In this document: positions 60,192 to 64,000 of the stretch, piece by piece
Position numbering within the stretch: position 1 is the first letter of the stretch
How the letters are laid out: every line of letters starts with the position of its first letter
NCBI GenBank assembly: GCA_018646625.1
Contig: JABGUJ010000001.1
Coordinates: forward strand, 317,534-381,533
DNA: 64,000 bases
DNA from: Candidatus Woesearchaeota archaeon
Lineage (GTDB): Archaea; Nanobdellota; Nanobdellia; Woesearchaeales; JABGUJ01
Direction of reading: 5' to 3'
The notes under the pieces: model-generated
Told to the model about the DNA's origin: nothing
Seen by the model: only the letters and a program-made list of their open reading frames with translations
Database searches by the model: none
Translations under genes and position numbers: made by a program

Positions 60192-60726
60192 CACAACTTT
60201 CGAATTGTTGAGTTTTATCCCAACCACAACTTCCTTCAACACATTTACAAGAAACCAATTCATAACATTCCGCTTCTGGCAAAACAGAACAAACACTATA
60301 TCTCATATCTAAATATCTTGAAGTGCACATTTCACCATTACATCCCGCAACTATGCAATCATCATCCCCTTTGCAATCATAATCAACCAAAAATTTTTTC
60401 TCTTTATCTTTAACACTCACCGTAACAATATTTGAAACCAATCCATCAATAGATACTTTAACTTCATACCCCCCTATTTTTTCAAAAATATGTAGATTTT
60501 CTATGATTTGGTCTTTACACTCAACCTCATGAGCATATAGTTCTCCATCTCCCCAATTCCAATTAACTAAAACAGACGAATCACATTCAAGATTATTTAG
60601 GCCCAATTCAAACTCAACTTGAAAAGGCGCACTACCTGTATTATTAGAGTGATTAAGAATAACGCTCGGTTCTACAACAGAACCACATCCAAAAATAAAC
60701 AACAAAAACACTAAAAACCATTTCAT
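60163..60726 (-). CDS. Lipoprotein with PKD-like domain and eight-cysteine cluster
   Basis: About 187 residues from ATG 60726, which starts MKWFLVFLLFIFGC with lipobox IFGC. TATA-like TCTTATAG near 60752 lies about 26 nt before this ATG. Residues about 20-110 resemble a PKD-type beta domain (APFQVEFELGL, WNWGDGEL). The rest carries a cysteine cluster (DDDCIVAGCNGEMC, YSVCSV, ECYELVSCKC, SCGWDKTQQFESC) as in the archaeal/bacterial eight-cysteine-cluster domain. Probably a surface lipoprotein. Confidence 0.8.
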   Translation of the reverse strand: MKWFLVFLLFIFGCGSVVEPSVILNHSNNTGSAPFQVEFELGLNNLECDSSVLVNWNWGDGELYAHEVECKDQIIENLHIFEKIGGYEVKVSIDGLVSNIVTVSVKDKEKKFLVDYDCKGDDDCIVAGCNGEMCTSRYLDMRYSVCSVLPEAECYELVSCKCVEGSCGWDKTQQFESCVKMRKEDRS

Positions 60727-60757
60727 AGAAATAAAAAAATAAAACAACTATAAGAAT

Positions 60758-61447
60758 TTAATGAAGCAATCTAGATCTTTCTTCTTCATAAAACAAATGA
60801 GATGCTTTCCCCATTTCTGCATGAAAGTGATCTGCCTCTGTTCTTACTTGTAACTCCATTTTTTGACCCCTATAGATTACTTTGAGGTGTCTGGCTCTAT
60901 ATCCATTCATTTTCTCAACAAGCCTGAACGCATCATTAGGATCAACATCAGGAGACAAAGTAAGATTATCTAACAAGAATTCAGAAACATATAATGCATC
61001 AGCTTCGGTAGGTGTTACTATTCTTGCTCTATGAACATCACCAAGTTCTCCAGTCATTTCTTCACCTAGCGCAGCTCTTAACATTTTTTCTTCTAAAGAA
61101 TCAAGACTTTTTTCATTAGTAAAAAGCATAGATACTCTTGCATTTGGATTTCTGGATGTGTAATTACCATTTACACCTCCAATTAATTCATAAGGATGCA
61201 TTCCGAGTTCATCCGCTTCTAGAACATATTGTGCCAATTCACCTAAACTTGATCTGCCTTCTTTTATCAAAGCATATAGCGCAGCCGTTTTTTCTGCTTC
61301 ACCTACAACATCACCAACAAGGCGTCTTTCTAATCTTTCACCCATAAAAATAGGTATTTGTTCACCACCTGTAGGCAAAGCAAGCCCCATACTCAACGGG
61401 CATTCTCTTATCAGCTCAAGTCTTGTTTCTTCGTCCATTTTCCCCAT
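60758..61447 (-). CDS. RelA/SpoT-synthetase-like protein
   Basis: About 229 residues (TTG 61462 also possible). The C-terminal half reads like the nucleotidyltransferase domain of RelA/SpoT: EKSLDSLEEKM near the ATP-binding Lys residues, DVHRARIVT at the position of D-x-x-G-x-R-(I/V)-V, NGYRARHLKV for GYR-x-x-H and KMELQVRTEAD for EIQ(I/V)RT with the second catalytic Glu. Then HAEMGKASHLFYEE follows as H-x-AE. The Asp, Tyr, His and Glu expected for (p)ppGpp synthesis are present. The N-terminal 90 residues are helical, with no HD hydrolase motif. Archaeal RSH proteins are uncommon. Confidence 0.72.
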   Translation of the reverse strand: MGKMDEETRLELIRECPLSMGLALPTGGEQIPIFMGERLERRLVGDVVGEAEKTAALYALIKEGRSSLGELAQYVLEADELGMHPYELIGGVNGNYTSRNPNARVSMLFTNEKSLDSLEEKMLRAALGEEMTGELGDVHRARIVTPTEADALYVSEFLLDNLTLSPDVDPNDAFRLVEKMNGYRARHLKVIYRGQKMELQVRTEADHFHAEMGKASHLFYEEERSRLLH

Positions 61448-61549
61448 AGCTCCATTAGTCAACCAAGCCTAACGCTTTCTAGCCACACAATCTAAGGGGT
61501 TAGTTTTTTATTTAAACGTTGTGACAAACCAACACCTATTAACGGCGTT

Positions 61550-61567
61550 TTGACACATATGTGTCAA
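61550..61567. promoter_or_regulatory. Perfect 18-bp palindrome between the RelA/SpoT-like gene and abrB
   Basis: TTGACACATATGTGTCAA reads the same on both strands. It lies 103 bp from the RelA/SpoT-like start and 182 bp from abrB. A related half-site TTGTGACAAA is at 61519-61528, near the TATA-like TTTAAATA that serves the minus-strand gene. Typical of a dimer-binding operator. Confidence 0.6.
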
Positions 61568-61748
61568 CCAACTAGTTTGGAATCTTCCAAAAGAAACATT
61601 TAAATACTGTATTTTCTTATTTTCAGAATAAAAATCCTAAATTCGGCCCATTAGTCTGAATTTGGGTGCTTTTTGCTTTAAAATCAGAAAAAGCTAAAGA
61701 AAATCAGTAATTCGCTCTGATTTTCAGAGAGATGGACGTCCAAACAAA

Positions 61749-62039
61749 GTGAAGAAGTATCCCAAGATTGTCCAATGCGATAAGCGTGGGCAAATTGTAA
61801 TACCAAAAGACATCAGAGATGAGCTTGGGATAGCCGAAGGCTCCGGTTTCTACATGTATTCTGTTACAGACGAAGGAATTCTACTCAAAAAAATACCGGA
61901 AGAGACTCTTGGAGATCAAGATAAAATTCTCGACGAGATCAAAGATAAGGGAAAGCAGATTGGTGTAAGGTCGAAGAACGTAGAGAAATCTGTGAAAGAT
62001 TATAACAAAAAAGGCAGAGGCAAGCTGGAAGAAATATGA
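61749..62039 (+). CDS. AbrB-family (SpoVT-AbrB) regulator
   Basis: 96 residues, GTG start. The swapped-hairpin DNA-binding domain occupies 5-50 (VQCDKRGQIVIPKDIRDELGI, in part, and EGILLKKIPEE), followed by a charged tail. It lies in an upstream region with AAAATCAG twice and a hairpin CTCTGA-TTT-TCAGAG, possible own operators. The next gene starts inside its stop codon (ATGA), so the two are coupled. Confidence 0.88.
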   Translation: MKKYPKIVQCDKRGQIVIPKDIRDELGIAEGSGFYMYSVTDEGILLKKIPEETLGDQDKILDEIKDKGKQIGVRSKNVEKSVKDYNKKGRGKLEEI

Positions 62040-64000
62040 AGCAAGAACATAAGACGGTAACATTGGTGATCGGCTTAATGATAGTTGCGACTCTTGCATT
62101 CAACCTATTCTTTGGCGGTTCAAACATCACAGGCAGATATGTACTTCAACCAGAAAGAGGAACGTTCCACTTAGATTATGATATCAAATTAGAACATGAT
62201 TTCTATGATTATCCTGCAGATGGAATTTCTGCTGCGATTGTAATAAATGACAGCATAGAACTAGATTGTGATGAATCCGTTCTAAACGGAAACGGCCAAG
62301 GAATTGGTATACTAGTAAATGCGCCAAATGTAATACTAAAAGATTGTGTAATTGATAACTACGCGTACGGAATTTACGTTAACACAACATCAAGGCCTGT
62401 AATTATTGGTGGAGAAATAACCGGCAGCGATGAGAAAGACATATTTTACTTAGGTGAAGTTTCCGAGGGATTCTCAGCAGATAACTTTGATTCTGCATTA
62501 TCAACCGATTTTGATAGAGAAGATTTAGAAGAAATAGAAGAACTTCAATTAGGAAAAATAAACAAAGGAAAGATTGTATTTGGAACCGCACAATCTGCTT
62601 CGCTATACGGAACTAGTTCGGCAGAAACAATTGATGTATCCAACACAAACCTAGATGATGCAGTAACGATTGAACATAATTTAATTAGTGTAGATTCTGA
62701 TAATTATCCGGAATTGGACGTACCTTCAACTTTAACATTCTTTGATCTAGATTACGACAACACTCCGATTATTTACAAAGACAACCAACCATGTGGCGAA
62801 GAGTGTGAAATTCTAGAATATGCATATGGTGTGCTAGTATTCTATGTAGACCATTTCTCTAATTATACAACAGGAGCAAATGCAAACCTAACGACAGGGG
62901 ATGATTCAGATTCACCTCCAAAATATATAAACCAAGACATAACCTTCTGGGCGATATATCAAAACGCATCCACCGGCCTCATACTAAACAGCTCAAATGC
63001 AAACGCAAGTTGTAATATCACATTTACAAATGGAACCACAAATAGCATGACATTTGTATCCGGAACAGGTTTCATGATATTGGCTAATATTACAACAGCA
63101 GGAACTAGCCATGTGAATATGAGTTGTAACGGAACAGGATATGAAACACTAAACTTAACAGAGTATTATACAGTAAACACACTAGGAAATGTAACTTATG
63201 ATGAATTTCCAATGACTACACCAGATTTATCTTCTTTAACAGGGGAGCAATTGGAAAACTACACAGGTGCAGAGATATCTAACAGTTACGGAAACATATG
63301 GTATGAAAACAGCGCAGTAAACTTTACAAACTTAAATTTGAACGATTTAATAGAGATATCGCAAAATTCAATATTTGTAAATGTAACTGCCGCACAAACA
63401 CTAAACAAATCTGCAAGACTATACATAGCAAATCTGACATTTAACCATACGCCGACCATATTTATGGATGGAGAAATATGTGCGCCCCCAGACTGTAATA
63501 TAACAACATACACTGCAGGAGATTTATATTTTTATATATCACACTTCACAACATACACAACAGGAATAGGTACAAATCTAACAGCATTCGATATAAGTGA
63601 CCCGGAAGGCGGCGCCATAAACAAACAAATAGAGCAGCAAGCAACATTCTTTGCTAACTACACAAACAGAACTAGCGGAGCAGCAATCACCGGGGCAGCC
63701 TGTACAATAAACTTCTCTGACAACTCAACCGAATTCAATGCAATGACCTATAATGTAACATCTGAATTATATGAATACAACAGAAGCTTCTCTACAGCAA
63801 CATCTTACACATATACAATAAATTGTACGAGCAACGATTTTGAGAACTTATCAGCATCCGACTCAATAACAATATCCTCAACCTTAAGCGCGCCCATACT
63901 TATGCAGTTGGCTCAAGTACAAATATCTTCACCAATACAAGTATATGGTTATACTAATGAAACTGGAGTTAATGTGACTGTTTTTGCACAACAACCAACA
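62036..64000 (+). CDS. Large surface glycoprotein (cut by window edge)
   Basis: At least 655 residues, open at the right edge. A short basic start and hydrophobic helix (VTLVIGLMIVATLAFNLFF) are followed by NITGRYV, an anchor-proximal TG motif. The first part has beta-helix-like strands (AIVINDSIELDCDESVLNG, NVILKDCVIDNYAYGIYV, in part) as in NosD/right-handed parallel beta-helix proteins. Later parts carry repeated Ig-like modules (TFWAIYQNASTG, TFFANYTNRTSG) with Cys pairs and very many N-x-(S/T) sequons, consistent with heavy N-glycosylation. Confidence 0.85.
   Translation, partial: MKQEHKTVTLVIGLMIVATLAFNLFFGGSNITGRYVLQPERGTFHLDYDIKLEHDFYDYPADGISAAIVINDSIELDCDESVLNGNGQGIGILVNAPNVILKDCVIDNYAYGIYVNTTSRPVIIGGEITGSDEKDIFYLGEVSEGFSADNFDSALSTDFDREDLEEIEELQLGKINKGKIVFGTAQSASLYGTSSAETIDVSNTNLDDAVTIEHNLISVDSDNYPELDVPSTLTFFDLDYDNTPIIYKDNQPCGEECEILEYAYGVLVFYVDHFSNYTTGANANLTTGDDSDSPPKYINQDITFWAIYQNASTGLILNSSNANASCNITFTNGTTNSMTFVSGTGFMILANITTAGTSHVNMSCNGTGYETLNLTEYYTVNTLGNVTYDEFPMTTPDLSSLTGEQLENYTGAEISNSYGNIWYENSAVNFTNLNLNDLIEISQNSIFVNVTAAQTLNKSARLYIANLTFNHTPTIFMDGEICAPPDCNITTYTAGDLYFYISHFTTYTTGIGTNLTAFDISDPEGGAINKQIEQQATFFANYTNRTSGAAITGAACTINFSDNSTEFNAMTYNVTSELYEYNRSFSTATSYTYTINCTSNDFENLSASDSITISSTLSAPILMQLAQVQISSPIQVYGYTNETGVNVTVFAQQPT

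Overview
The window is AT-rich archaeal chromosome. The information-processing genes are archaeal: TBP, TFE, Orc1/Cdc6, MCM, both subunits of family-D DNA polymerase, RFC small subunit, FEN1, Hjc, aIF2-beta, L14e, L34e, Pelota, PAN, tRNA-splicing endonuclease and RNase Z. PolD argues against Crenarchaeota. Compact gene spacing, many leaderless genes with a TATA box about 25 nt before the start codon, abundant lipobox lipoproteins and surface proteins with a TG(F/R) motif just after the membrane anchor suggest a DPANN archaeon (Woesearchaeota/Pacearchaeota-like). That placement is inference.

Layout. 1-6.8 kb: M24 and M16 peptidases, TyrRS, a radical SAM/SPASM protein, a PRC-barrel protein, RFC small subunit and a coiled-coil protein. 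6.8-21 kb: a block of envelope genes with no recognisable pathway. It holds three paralogous lipoproteins, a fourth small lipoprotein, a 1472-residue helical protein with an internal signal-like segment, a 1370-residue polytopic membrane protein carrying an intact M23 (LytM) peptidase domain, and a Cys-rich membrane-anchored protein. 21-37 kb: translation, tRNA and repair genes (Pelota, PheRS alpha and beta, L14e, L34e, TFE, RNase Z, EndA, FEN1, Trm5), a TrmB-type regulator and two more lipoproteins. A box C/D guide RNA lies at 37.4 kb. 37-43 kb: a sodium/solute symporter paired with a TrmB regulator, PAN and aminopeptidase T. 43-50 kb: a tRNA-Trp(CCA) with a 79-nt intron carrying box C-like motifs, DUF192, dUTPase, two origin-recognition-box (ORB) copies upstream of TBP, then TBP, MCM and an RPA-like protein, a GNAT enzyme, a SpoIIM-like protein and aIF2-beta. 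50-58.3 kb: a minus-strand operon orc1 - DP1 - Fe-S/HhH protein - DP2 - FmrO-type rRNA methyltransferase. 58.3-58.9 kb: a probable replication origin, two inverted ORBs flanking an AT-rich unwinding element beside orc1. 58.9-64 kb: a second, closely related TrmB-like regulator, Hjc (preceded by another ORB), a Cys-cluster lipoprotein, a RelA/SpoT-synthetase-like protein, an AbrB regulator and the start of a large surface glycoprotein.

How it fits together. Most of an archaeal replisome (origin, initiator, helicase, polymerase D, clamp-loader subunit, FEN1, RPA, Hjc) lies within one window around the origin. tRNA maturation genes (RNase Z, EndA, Trm5) lie near an intron-containing tRNA that needs them. 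The least explained parts are the 6.8-21 kb envelope cluster, the RelA/SpoT-like protein with a perfect palindrome upstream, and the FmrO-family methyltransferase in the polymerase operon.
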